Source: Candidatus Aminicenantota bacterium (GTDB taxonomy: Bacteria > Acidobacteriota > Aminicenantia > Aminicenantales > Aminicenantaceae). From it: DNA of 6,516 bases. Of the stretch, positions 1 to 4,554 are shown piece by piece. Below the pieces are notes generated by a model, which worked only from the letters and a program-made list of their open reading frames with translations, was not told the origin of the DNA and ran no database searches. The translations under genes and the position numbers were made by a program. The stretch lies in the NCBI GenBank assembly GCA_030620655.1, contig JAUXEH010000163.1:1-6516 (forward strand). Reading direction: 5' to 3'. How positions within the stretch are numbered: the first letter of the stretch is position 1; the number at the start of each line of letters is the position of its first letter.

Positions 1-291
1 GAGGTCGGGCTCGGGGTTTTGCATCTCAAGGATAAGCGCCTGCCTTTTCTGCTGTATTTGCACGAGGATGGAAGCGATCTCATCCTCCAGGGCCCCTCTC
101 AGGCCCTTCATCTGCTGGAGCTGTCTCTGATCGAGTCCAATGGGCTCCTGCAGGGCCTCCAGGGTCCCGGGGGCTTCTTGAGGGAAGGAAGCCGGGGACC
201 TTAACCAGCGGTTGTAGGCCAGGGCCGCCAGTGCGGACAGGTTGATGATGAATAAGAACGCCAAGACGATGGGCAGGATTCTTCGTTTCAT
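1..291 (-). CDS. Periplasmic heavy-metal sensor / Spy-CnrX-like protein (3' end outside window)
   Basis: The first 97 residues are visible; the C-terminus lies beyond position 1. The start is MKRRILPIVLAFLFIINLSA, a short basic stretch followed by a hydrophobic segment (about residues 5-24) that serves as a signal anchor or uncleaved signal peptide. After a proline-rich linker comes an amphipathic helix, from about residue 54 (GLDQRQLQQMKGLR), rich in Gln, Glu and Arg and ending NPEPDL. This pattern (GL-x-x-x-Q-x-x-x-L, then a helical hairpin) is typical of the Metal_resist/CpxP/Spy/CnrX group, small periplasmic all-helical proteins that sense metals or chaperone envelope proteins. The ATG overlaps the anti-sigma stop as ATGA, so the two are probably translationally coupled. 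By analogy with CnrX it may feed a periplasmic signal to the anti-sigma factor. No His-rich metal site is visible in the part present. A Spy-like chaperone role is the alternative. Confidence 0.72.
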   Translation of the reverse strand, partial: MKRRILPIVLAFLFIINLSALAALAYNRWLRSPASFPQEAPGTLEALQEPIGLDQRQLQQMKGLRGALEDEIASILVQIQQKRQALILEMQNPEPDL

Positions 292-800
292 GGCTTTTCA
301 TCCTCGTCCGAAGTTTCAGCTCCCAGGTAGAAATCGGCCAGCGAATCCTCAGGGATATCCGTGAAATACTCAAAGTAGCGGGCGGCATAAGCCTCCTGCT
401 TCAGTTCGGGCGAGAGCTCAGAAAGCTGTGGCCCTGGCGCATATTTCCCCTGGAGGCCTCCCAACTGGAAGCCGGTCAGCGCTGCGATCAGCACGGCCAG
501 AGATACGGCCGCAGGGCGCAGCAGACCCAGGAATCCCTTGAAAAAGGCGCTGGATCGGAAGGGATGCTCCTCCCGGGTGTCGAGTGCCCTTTCCAGAGAA
601 GGCCAGAGGGATACCGGGGGCTCCCTCCTGGCGCGAGGGCCCAGCTCTCTCCACAGTTCGGAAAAGTCTCGGGCAAGCTTCTCGCATCGGGGGCATTCGG
701 CCAGATGCGCCTGCATCTCTTTCCGCAGCTCAGAAGGTGCCGAGTGTTCGATGAGCTCCACCAGGCGCTCTTCTATCTGTCTGCAGGCAGCGGTTCTCAT
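288..800 (-). CDS. Anti-sigma factor with N-terminal zinc finger (zf-HC2/ZAS type) and one membrane segment
   Basis: The product is 170 aa from the ATG at 800. Residues 1-45 carry the ZAS pattern C6 ... H32-x3-C36-x2-C39 (AHLAECPRC), the Zn-binding fold by which such proteins clamp their ECF sigma factor in the cytoplasm. A linker with several Arg and Trp residues follows, then one membrane helix at about residues 94-115 (PAAVSLAVLIAALTGFQLGG). A periplasmic tail of about 55 residues, acidic at its end, completes it. Start choice: a GTG nine bases upstream (809) is also open, but it has no Shine-Dalgarno, whereas the ATG at 800 has AGAGAG 8 nt upstream. The gene lies 59 bp downstream of the sigma gene and overlaps the next gene by 4 bp (ATGA). 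Its role is presumably to hold the neighbouring sigma factor inactive until an envelope signal arrives. Metal, redox or envelope damage are all possible signals. The ZAS residues are intact. Confidence 0.85.
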   Translation of the reverse strand: MRTAACRQIEERLVELIEHSAPSELRKEMQAHLAECPRCEKLARDFSELWRELGPRARREPPVSLWPSLERALDTREEHPFRSSAFFKGFLGLLRPAAVSLAVLIAALTGFQLGGLQGKYAPGPQLSELSPELKQEAYAARYFEYFTDIPEDSLADFYLGAETSDEDEKP

Positions 801-859
801 TCTCGACACTCTCTATGAGGTATGACACCTGAACATCTTATAAACATACTCAGGCAGGG

Positions 860-1450
860 TTAAGTTTGATCGCTTTTAAGGTAAACGAGGAGCTTATGCT
901 TGAGATTGGCCTGGGCCCGGCGGAGGCGCGCCTCCACCGCGGTGATGGGGATGCCCAGGATCTCTGCGATCTCGCGGGACGCAAATCCTTCGTACTTATG
1001 AAGGATAAAGGCCACCCTCTGTTTGCTGGGGAGGGCCGCAACGGCCCGGCGGACAAATTCGCTGCGTTCCGTATCCTCGAAGGCCTGATCGGGCGGCGTA
1101 GCCCGGGCATCCGGCGGAACGCTGATCTTGGGGTCCTCTTCGGCCTCATAAGAGCTCAGGCTCTGGAGCCATCGGGATCTCCGGTTGTGCCGTATGAGGT
1201 TTAGCGACCGGTTGAAGGAGATGCGGTACAGCCAGGTGGAGGCCGCGCTCTCGAACCGGAATTTCGCGGCCGACCTGTAGACCTGCAGGAACACTTCCTG
1301 GGAGACATCCTGGGCCTGCTGGTGGTCGTGCAGCAGGTTGAGGCAGGCCGAATACACGAGTGCCTGGTGGCGCTCCACAAACTCTTTAAACGCCTCGGGA
1401 TCCTTCTGAGCGATCCCGCGGATCAGGTCATCGTCTGTCGGAGTGGGAAT
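860..1450 (-). CDS. ECF-type RNA polymerase sigma-70 factor, probable ATT start
   Basis: The product is 196 aa if started at ATT 1450. Region 2 spans about residues 20-90, with DVSQEVFLQVY for core binding and WLYRISFNRSLNLIRHNRR for -10 recognition. After an acidic linker comes region 4 (about residues 128-185), with LPSKQRVAFILHKYEG and the helix-turn-helix ASREIAEILGIPITAVEARL that reads the -35 element. The first conventional start in frame is GTG 1378 (codon 25 here), which would cut into the sigma-2 domain. The frame stays open upstream and encodes a typical ECF N-terminus, DDDLIRGIAQKDPEAFKEF. Between the in-frame stop at 1466-1468 and 1378 there is no ATG, GTG or TTG. An ATT at 1450 sits 6 nt after GGGAGG. 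An indel in the window or a frameshift from an overlapping ATG frame are the alternatives. It is first gene of an operon with its anti-sigma factor and a periplasmic sensor, so autoregulation is likely. Confidence 0.88.
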   Translation of the reverse strand: MPTPTDDDLIRGIAQKDPEAFKEFVERHQALVYSACLNLLHDHQQAQDVSQEVFLQVYRSAAKFRFESAASTWLYRISFNRSLNLIRHNRRSRWLQSLSSYEAEEDPKISVPPDARATPPDQAFEDTERSEFVRRAVAALPSKQRVAFILHKYEGFASREIAEILGIPITAVEARLRRAQANLKHKLLVYLKSDQT

Positions 1451-1456
1451 CTCGGT

Positions 1457-1462
1457 CCTCCC
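1457..1462 (-). promoter_or_regulatory. Shine-Dalgarno GGGAGG that decides the ATT start of the sigma gene
   Basis: On the minus strand GGGAGG is followed by six bases (ACCGAG) and then ATT at 1450-1448. This is the only strong ribosome-binding sequence in the region, and it points at a codon that is not a standard start. The three tandem ATG codons further upstream (1475-1467) are in another frame, have no Shine-Dalgarno, and run into TGA at 1430-1428 after 15 codons. GTG 1378 has only AAAGAG with a 3-nt gap, which is too close. Confidence 0.6.
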
Positions 1463-1527
1463 AGCTCATCATCATAATTCAATCGTGCCGAAGTTGAAAG
1501 GGCCGCCTGTTCCATGAAAATCCGATC

Positions 1528-1556
1528 TGGACAGACTGTACAACCTATTGTACAAT
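1528..1556 (+). promoter_or_regulatory. Sigma-70-type promoter of the toxin-antitoxin operon
   Basis: TGGACA (1528-1533, 5 of 6 to TTGACA) and TACAAT (1551-1556, 5 of 6 to TATAAT) are separated by exactly 17 bp. The start point would lie near 1563, giving a very short leader of about 11 nt that just includes GGAG (1563-1566), 7 nt before the antitoxin ATG. The -10 element lies inside the inverted repeat described separately, so repressor binding there would block RNA polymerase. Confidence 0.7.
1537..1554. promoter_or_regulatory. Inverted-repeat operator for toxin-antitoxin autoregulation
   Basis: TGTACAA, a 4-bp spacer CCTA, then TTGTACA form a perfect inverted repeat with 7-bp arms; each arm contains the self-complementary core TGTACA. 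It covers the spacer and -10 of the promoter just upstream of the antitoxin gene. Phd/YefM antitoxins bind palindromes in their own promoters, and the toxin modulates the affinity. Assigning this repeat to the antitoxin is an inference from position, but no other regulator gene is adjacent on this strand. Confidence 0.65.
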
Positions 1557-1573
1557 AACTGTGGAGTGAAATA

Positions 1574-1846
1574 ATGGACAAGACAATCGGGATTTCAGAA
1601 TTAAGAAAGTCGATATCCGCGCGGATCAATGAGGTCCATGAGAAACGATCCCGCTACATCATTGTGCAGCGCTCAAAGGCCAAAGCTGTCCTCATCAGTC
1701 CGGAGGAGATCGAGACTCTCGAAGTGATGGCGGACAAGGACATTCTCTATGAGATCAAGCAGGCGAAAGAGGATATCGTGCACAGGCGATATGATACTTA
1801 CGAAGACCATTTTGGGAAGAAACTTCCGGACAGATCTGAAGAATGA
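1574..1846 (+). CDS. Type II antitoxin, Phd/YefM family
   Basis: The product is 90 aa, the usual size. The N-terminal half (about residues 1-60) shows the Phd/YefM pattern: GISELRKSISARINEV, then an IIVQRSKAKAVLISPEEIETLE stretch that builds the DNA-binding dimer and ends the globular domain. The C-terminal third (about 60-90) is charged and probably disordered until it wraps around the toxin. It contains KQAKEDI and a Tyr/Asp-rich segment ending SEE. The ATG at 1574 has GGAG 7 nt upstream. The stop overlaps the toxin start as ATGA, so antitoxin and toxin translation are coupled. It should neutralise the downstream toxin and repress the operon through the inverted repeat at 1537-1554. Base composition is lower in GC than the flanking genes by eye, consistent with the mobile history of such modules. 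Confidence 0.9.
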   Translation: MDKTIGISELRKSISARINEVHEKRSRYIIVQRSKAKAVLISPEEIETLEVMADKDILYEIKQAKEDIVHRRYDTYEDHFGKKLPDRSEE

Positions 1847-2091
1847 ATCTGTATCTCACCAAGACGTTTCAAAAACGATTCAGTAAGCTTCCCAAGACGA
1901 TCCAGAATAAGATCGAGACGGCACTGAAAGAGATATACTTGAATCCCCACTCTGGTAAAAGGCTTTTGGGAGAACTGGAGGGAGAGTTTTCGTTTAGAGT
2001 AGGGACATACAGGATAATCTACTGCATCGATGAGCAGGACAACATCTGGATCGAGACCGTAAGGCACCGGAAGAACGCGTACCGGAGATGA
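1843..2091 (+). CDS. Type II toxin, RelE/ParE superfamily
   Basis: The product is 82 aa, very basic, and typical in length. Two N-terminal helices (TKTFQKRFSKLPKTIQNKIE, residues 6-25) precede a helix and turn with NPHSGKRLLGELEG (34-47). The beta-sheet core is FSFRVGTYRIIYCID (49-63) and IWIETVRHRKNAYRR (68-82). Arg52, Arg57, His75, Arg76 and Tyr80 fall where RelE-type ribosome-dependent mRNA endonucleases hold RNA; the HR-x3-Y ending matches the RelE branch better than ParE gyrase poisons. Which target it has cannot be settled by eye. The reading frame is intact and overlaps the antitoxin by 4 bp. Only 28 bp separate its stop from the convergent hemerythrin stop, and no clear hairpin terminator lies between them. 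Confidence 0.88.
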   Translation: MNLYLTKTFQKRFSKLPKTIQNKIETALKEIYLNPHSGKRLLGELEGEFSFRVGTYRIIYCIDEQDNIWIETVRHRKNAYRR

Positions 2092-2119
2092 TGGGGGGAT
2101 TTCAGATAGGGAACGGTTC

Positions 2120-2536
2120 TTATTTCGCCAGCCCTTTTTCGTTCAAGTACGTTCCGAGTCTCTGGTCCGTGCCTTTTATATGAGTGATGAGCCAGTTGAG
2201 CAGGAAGACGTTTATGGATTTGGCCAGCTCATCCGTCGGGCCGTCCTCCCTGAGGTCCAACAGTATGTTGTCCAGGGTGGCCTTGAACTCGGCGTGCTGC
2301 TGCTGCTGATCTTCCAGCTCGGGGTAGTCGTTTTCGGCCATCACTTTTTCTTCCGCCGTGAAGTGGAAGTCCGTGTAATCGATCATGAAGCCGAGGGTCT
2401 TCAGGATTTTGTCCTGCTCGTGGCCCTTCCTGAGATCATTGGACAGGTCCTTCAGTTTCTCGATGAGCATCTTGTGCTGCTCGTCGATCAGATCCACACC
2501 CACGGAGAGGCTGTCGTCCCACTCGATTTCGCTCAT
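2120..2536 (-). CDS. Bacteriohemerythrin, single domain, with one iron ligand replaced
   Basis: The product is 138 aa, standard for stand-alone bacteriohemerythrins, which bind O2 reversibly at a di-iron site in a four-helix bundle. It opens with IEWDDSLSVGVDLIDEQHKML. The expected ligands are H21 (DEQH), H58 and E62 (FHFTAEE), H81, H119 and D124 (THIKGTD). The remaining usual ligand, the first His of the H-x3-H pair at position 77, is Gln: residues 77-80 are four CAG codons followed by H81. The Fe1 side would therefore have two histidines rather than three, so O2 affinity or redox behaviour may differ. The start is well supported by GGAGGAG ending 4 nt before the ATG. The gene appears monocistronic. 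It may serve O2 storage, delivery or sensing in a microaerobic or anaerobic cell. No signal peptide or membrane segment is seen, so it is cytoplasmic. Confidence 0.92.
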   Translation of the reverse strand: MSEIEWDDSLSVGVDLIDEQHKMLIEKLKDLSNDLRKGHEQDKILKTLGFMIDYTDFHFTAEEKVMAENDYPELEDQQQQHAEFKATLDNILLDLREDGPTDELAKSINVFLLNWLITHIKGTDQRLGTYLNEKGLAK

Positions 2537-2577
2537 TCTTCTCCTCCAGTTAATGTTCTCCCGAAAAATAACAGCCT

Positions 2578-2586
2578 AATATAATA
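2578..2586 (-). promoter_or_regulatory. Possible -10 region of the hemerythrin gene
   Basis: On the minus strand the AT-rich run contains TATTAT (2586-2581) and overlapping TATATT (2583-2578), about 45 bp upstream of the ATG and within the only AT-rich stretch of the gap between the hemerythrin and aldo/keto reductase genes. The -35 candidates at the right distance (TTTGGA or TTGGAG) match only three of six bases, so the promoter may need an activator or another sigma factor. Confidence 0.3.
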
Positions 2587-2634
2587 CACTTTCCCCCAAA
2601 ACTCCAAAGTTTGAAAAAAGAAAGAGATGAATCT

Positions 2635-3633
2635 TTAGAGCTGCATCTTCATCCAGGGGGCGGAGTTGTGGAAATCCGCCACGGCGCTGCCGGGCGGCAC
2701 GAATTCGTCGCAGGCTTCCCTGACCGAGTCTTCCAGTGTCATCTCCAGGACGGGCAGCAGGTGTTCCAGTTGGTCCATTGTGCGCGGGCCGATGATCGGC
2801 GCCGTGATCCCCGGCTGGTCCTTGTTCCACAGGATCGCCAGCTGGGCAGGCGGCAGGCCGATCTCCTTGGCCAGAGCGACGAACCGGTTTCCGGCGGTCA
2901 CGGCCCTGGGTGTCACACGGTCGGCATATATGCCTCCCCTCAGGGTGGCACGGGACTCTTCCGGGAACCCCTGGCTGTCCAGGTAGCGGCCGGCCAGCAT
3001 GCCCATGGCCAGCGGGGACCAGGGGAGGATGCCCAGGTTGTACCGACGGCACAGCGGCACCAGCTCGTTCTCGATGCGGCGGTCCAGGAGATTGTAGGGC
3101 GGCTGCTCGGAGACGCAGCGGCTGAAGCCCTTGAGCTCGCTCACCATAATCCCTTCCATCACCTTCCAGGCCGGTGCCGTCGAGCTGCCGATGTACCGGA
3201 CCTTGCCCTGCCTCACCAGGTCGGTCATGGCGCCCAGCGTCTCCTCGAGGGGTACGTCGAAGTCGGGCCGGTGGGTCTGGTAGAGGTCGATGGTGTCGGT
3301 CTGCAGCCGCTTGAGGGAGTCCTCGCAGGCCTTGAGGATGTGCAGCCGCGAGTTGCCGCGGTCGTTGGGGCCGGGGCCCACCGGGTAGTGGACCTTGGTG
3401 GCGATGATCATCTCGTGCCGCCGCCCGCTTTCGGCCAGGGCCCGTCCGATGATGCGCTCGCTCTCCCCCTGCATGTAGCTGTTGCTGGTGTCGATGATGT
3501 TGATCCCGGCGTCCATCGCCCTGGCGATCATGCGCGCCGACTCCTTCTCCGGAGTCGGGTTGGCGAAGTTGTCCGTGCCCAGACAGAGGGGCGATACCTT
3601 GATGCCCGATCGTCCCAGGATCCTGTATTCCAT
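2635..3633 (-). CDS. Aldo/keto reductase
   Basis: The product is 332 aa and forms the (beta/alpha)8 barrel of the AKR superfamily, which reduces carbonyls or oxidises alcohols with NADP(H) or NAD(H). The N-terminus EYRILGRSGIKVSPLCLGT is the family hallmark. The catalytic tetrad is complete: D48 and Y53 (DTSNSY), K80 (IIATK) and H121 (YQTHRPD). Cofactor-side motifs follow, including GKVRYIGSS, PWSPLAMGMLAGRY and the C-terminal IIGPRTMDQLEHLL, which binds the nucleotide phosphate or adenosine in related enzymes. The start ATG has AAGGAG 9 nt upstream. It is the second gene of a two-gene operon: the short-chain dehydrogenase stop lies 13 bp before this start, inside the Shine-Dalgarno region. 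Substrate is unknown; sugars, polyols or xenobiotic aldehydes are all possible. No clear terminator is seen after the stop. Confidence 0.92.
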   Translation of the reverse strand: MEYRILGRSGIKVSPLCLGTDNFANPTPEKESARMIARAMDAGINIIDTSNSYMQGESERIIGRALAESGRRHEMIIATKVHYPVGPGPNDRGNSRLHILKACEDSLKRLQTDTIDLYQTHRPDFDVPLEETLGAMTDLVRQGKVRYIGSSTAPAWKVMEGIMVSELKGFSRCVSEQPPYNLLDRRIENELVPLCRRYNLGILPWSPLAMGMLAGRYLDSQGFPEESRATLRGGIYADRVTPRAVTAGNRFVALAKEIGLPPAQLAILWNKDQPGITAPIIGPRTMDQLEHLLPVLEMTLEDSVREACDEFVPPGSAVADFHNSAPWMKMQL

Positions 3634-3646
3634 GGTTCTCGCTCCT

Positions 3647-4396
3647 TCAGCGGGCTGTGTAGCCGGCGTCCACGGTGACCAGGGAGCCGGTCATGTAGCT
3701 GGCCGCATCCGATGCCAGGAAAAACACCACACGGGCGATCTCTGCCGGGTCGGCCAGCCGGGCCATGGGGATGGTTTCCTCCGCCAGCTTCTGCAGGTCT
3801 TCGGCGGTCGGGGGCTGGGGCCGTTCGGAGGCCAGCATGGGGGTGTTGACCTCACCCGGGCAGACTGCGTTGATGCGGATGCCGTCCCGGACATGGTCCA
3901 GCGCCATGGCCCTCGTTATCTGGTGCACGGCGCCCTTGGTGGCGCAGTAGGCCGTGACCCCGGCCGCGCCCACGTTTCCCCAGATGGAGCCGAAGTTGAC
4001 GATGGCGCCCCTGCCCTGCCTTTTCATGTGCGGGACTGCCGCCCGGCTCATGAAGAAGACGCCGTCGACATTGGCCCCCATGATGCGGCGCCAATCCCGG
4101 TCCGAGGTCCCCAGTGCGTCGGCCCGGACGATGATCCCGGCGCAGTTGACCAGGACGTCCAGGCGGCCGTGGCTCTCGATCGTATCTCCCACGGCTCGAT
4201 CACAGAAGGCAGAGTCGCTGACATCGCCGATTATCGGGGAGGGGGCGCCGATCTCAGCCGCCACCTCTTCCGCCAGCTCCTGGTTGCGGTCCACTATGAC
4301 GACCGTGTCGCCGGCGGCGGCGAATTCCCGGGCGGATGCCGCCCCCATGCCCGAGGCCGCCCCTGTGATCATCACGACTCTCGACGTGTCATCCAT
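3647..4396 (-). CDS. Short-chain dehydrogenase/reductase (SDR), classical type
   Basis: The product is 249 aa, standard for classical SDRs. The Rossmann fold starts at once: VVMITGAASGMG gives TG-x3-G-x-G at residues 11-18. D36 at the end of the second strand (VVIVDRN) favours NAD(H) over NADP(H). NCAG (84-87) replaces the usual NNAG. The catalytic set is N109 (GANVDG), S137 (NFGSIWG), Y150 and K154 (YCATK). PGEVNTPM (180-187) is the substrate-loop motif and the end VTVDAGYTAR is typical. The frame is open back to 4468, but the ATG at 4396 is preferred: GGGAGG lies 5 nt upstream and the extra 24 residues resemble no SDR N-terminus. It is first gene of an operon with the aldo/keto reductase, which hints that the two act on one substrate. 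It is divergent from the lipid operon. Substrate not identifiable; FabG-like or polyol dehydrogenase roles are possible. Confidence 0.93.
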   Translation of the reverse strand: MDDTSRVVMITGAASGMGAASAREFAAAGDTVVIVDRNQELAEEVAAEIGAPSPIIGDVSDSAFCDRAVGDTIESHGRLDVLVNCAGIIVRADALGTSDRDWRRIMGANVDGVFFMSRAAVPHMKRQGRGAIVNFGSIWGNVGAAGVTAYCATKGAVHQITRAMALDHVRDGIRINAVCPGEVNTPMLASERPQPPTAEDLQKLAEETIPMARLADPAEIARVVFFLASDAASYMTGSLVTVDAGYTAR

Positions 4397-4421
4397 GATA
4401 GCCTCCCTCGATCCCGACCAT

Positions 4422-4430
4422 ATTATCACA
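4422..4430 (-). promoter_or_regulatory. Extended -10 promoter candidate for the SDR/aldo-keto reductase operon
   Basis: On the minus strand TGTGATAAT is a TGn-extended -10 with hexamer GATAAT (5 of 6). The start point would fall near 4415, leaving a leader of about 20 nt that contains GGGAGG before the SDR ATG. The -35 position (ATTCCT at 17 bp) is poor, as is common for extended -10 promoters. Confidence 0.45.
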
Positions 4431-4460
4431 ATGCCGTGGGATAAAGGAATCCGCTTCTGT

Positions 4461-4504
4461 CTTAACAAAGTCTTGGCATACTCTTAACATCTTCCTGACA
4501 TCGT
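4461..4504 (+). promoter_or_regulatory. Four tandem 11-bp direct repeats, Pho-box-like regulator site
   Basis: Units start at 4461 (CTTAACAAAGT), 4472 (CTTGGCATACT), 4483 (CTTAACATCTT) and 4494 (CCTGACATCGT), exactly 11 bp apart, with core C-T/C-T-R-R-C-A. One-turn-spaced direct repeats are what OmpR/PhoB-type response regulators bind. The cores resemble known Pho boxes: TTAACA of Bacillus PhoP occurs in units 1 and 3, and CTGACAT in unit 4 differs by one base from E. coli PhoB CTGTCAT. The array is about 50 bp before the prenyltransferase ATG and 64 bp before the divergent SDR ATG. Units 1 and 3 also make a fair promoter by chance or design (TTAACA, 17 bp, TAACAT). TACATT at 4521-4526 is an alternative -10. 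The identity of the regulator is inferred from pattern alone. Confidence 0.55.
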
Positions 4505-4554
4505 CTCCTCCTTTCGGGCCTACATTATGGGTGATGACAAAAGGGAAGCCCAAG

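Noticed and set aside
810..859. Imperfect inverted repeat CCTGA ... TCAGG between sigma and anti-sigma genes
   Set aside because: Arms pair over only five bases with a loop of about 17; no T-tract; not convincing as a terminator or attenuator.
1484..1513. Possible ECF-type promoter for the sigma operon: GGAAC on the minus strand at 1513-1509
   Set aside because: The -35-like GGAAC is followed after 16-17 bp only by TTCGGCA, which matches no ECF -10 I can name; too weak to annotate.
2092..2119. Terminator between the convergent toxin and hemerythrin genes
   Set aside because: Only GAAC-G-GTTC (four-base arms) is present, with no T-tract long enough on either strand.
2594..2616. Short inverted repeat near AAAACTCCAAAGTTT as terminator of the aldo/keto reductase operon
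   Set aside because: The stem is only about five pairs and AT-rich, and on the minus strand the T-run lies before rather than after it, so it does not fit an intrinsic terminator.
2611..3678. Long plus-strand open frame (355 codons) opposite the aldo/keto reductase
   Set aside because: It is antisense to a clear aldo/keto reductase with an intact catalytic tetrad, and its product is low-complexity Gly/Ala/Val/His/Asp-rich with no domain pattern; a GC-rich shadow frame.
3482..4444. Plus-strand open frame (320 codons) opposite the SDR
   Set aside because: It covers the SDR and the end of the aldo/keto reductase gene in antisense; no recognisable motif, and the SDR is unmistakable.
4397..4468. 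N-terminal extension of the SDR to 4468
   Set aside because: The added 24 residues do not resemble an SDR, and GGGAGG points to the ATG at 4396.
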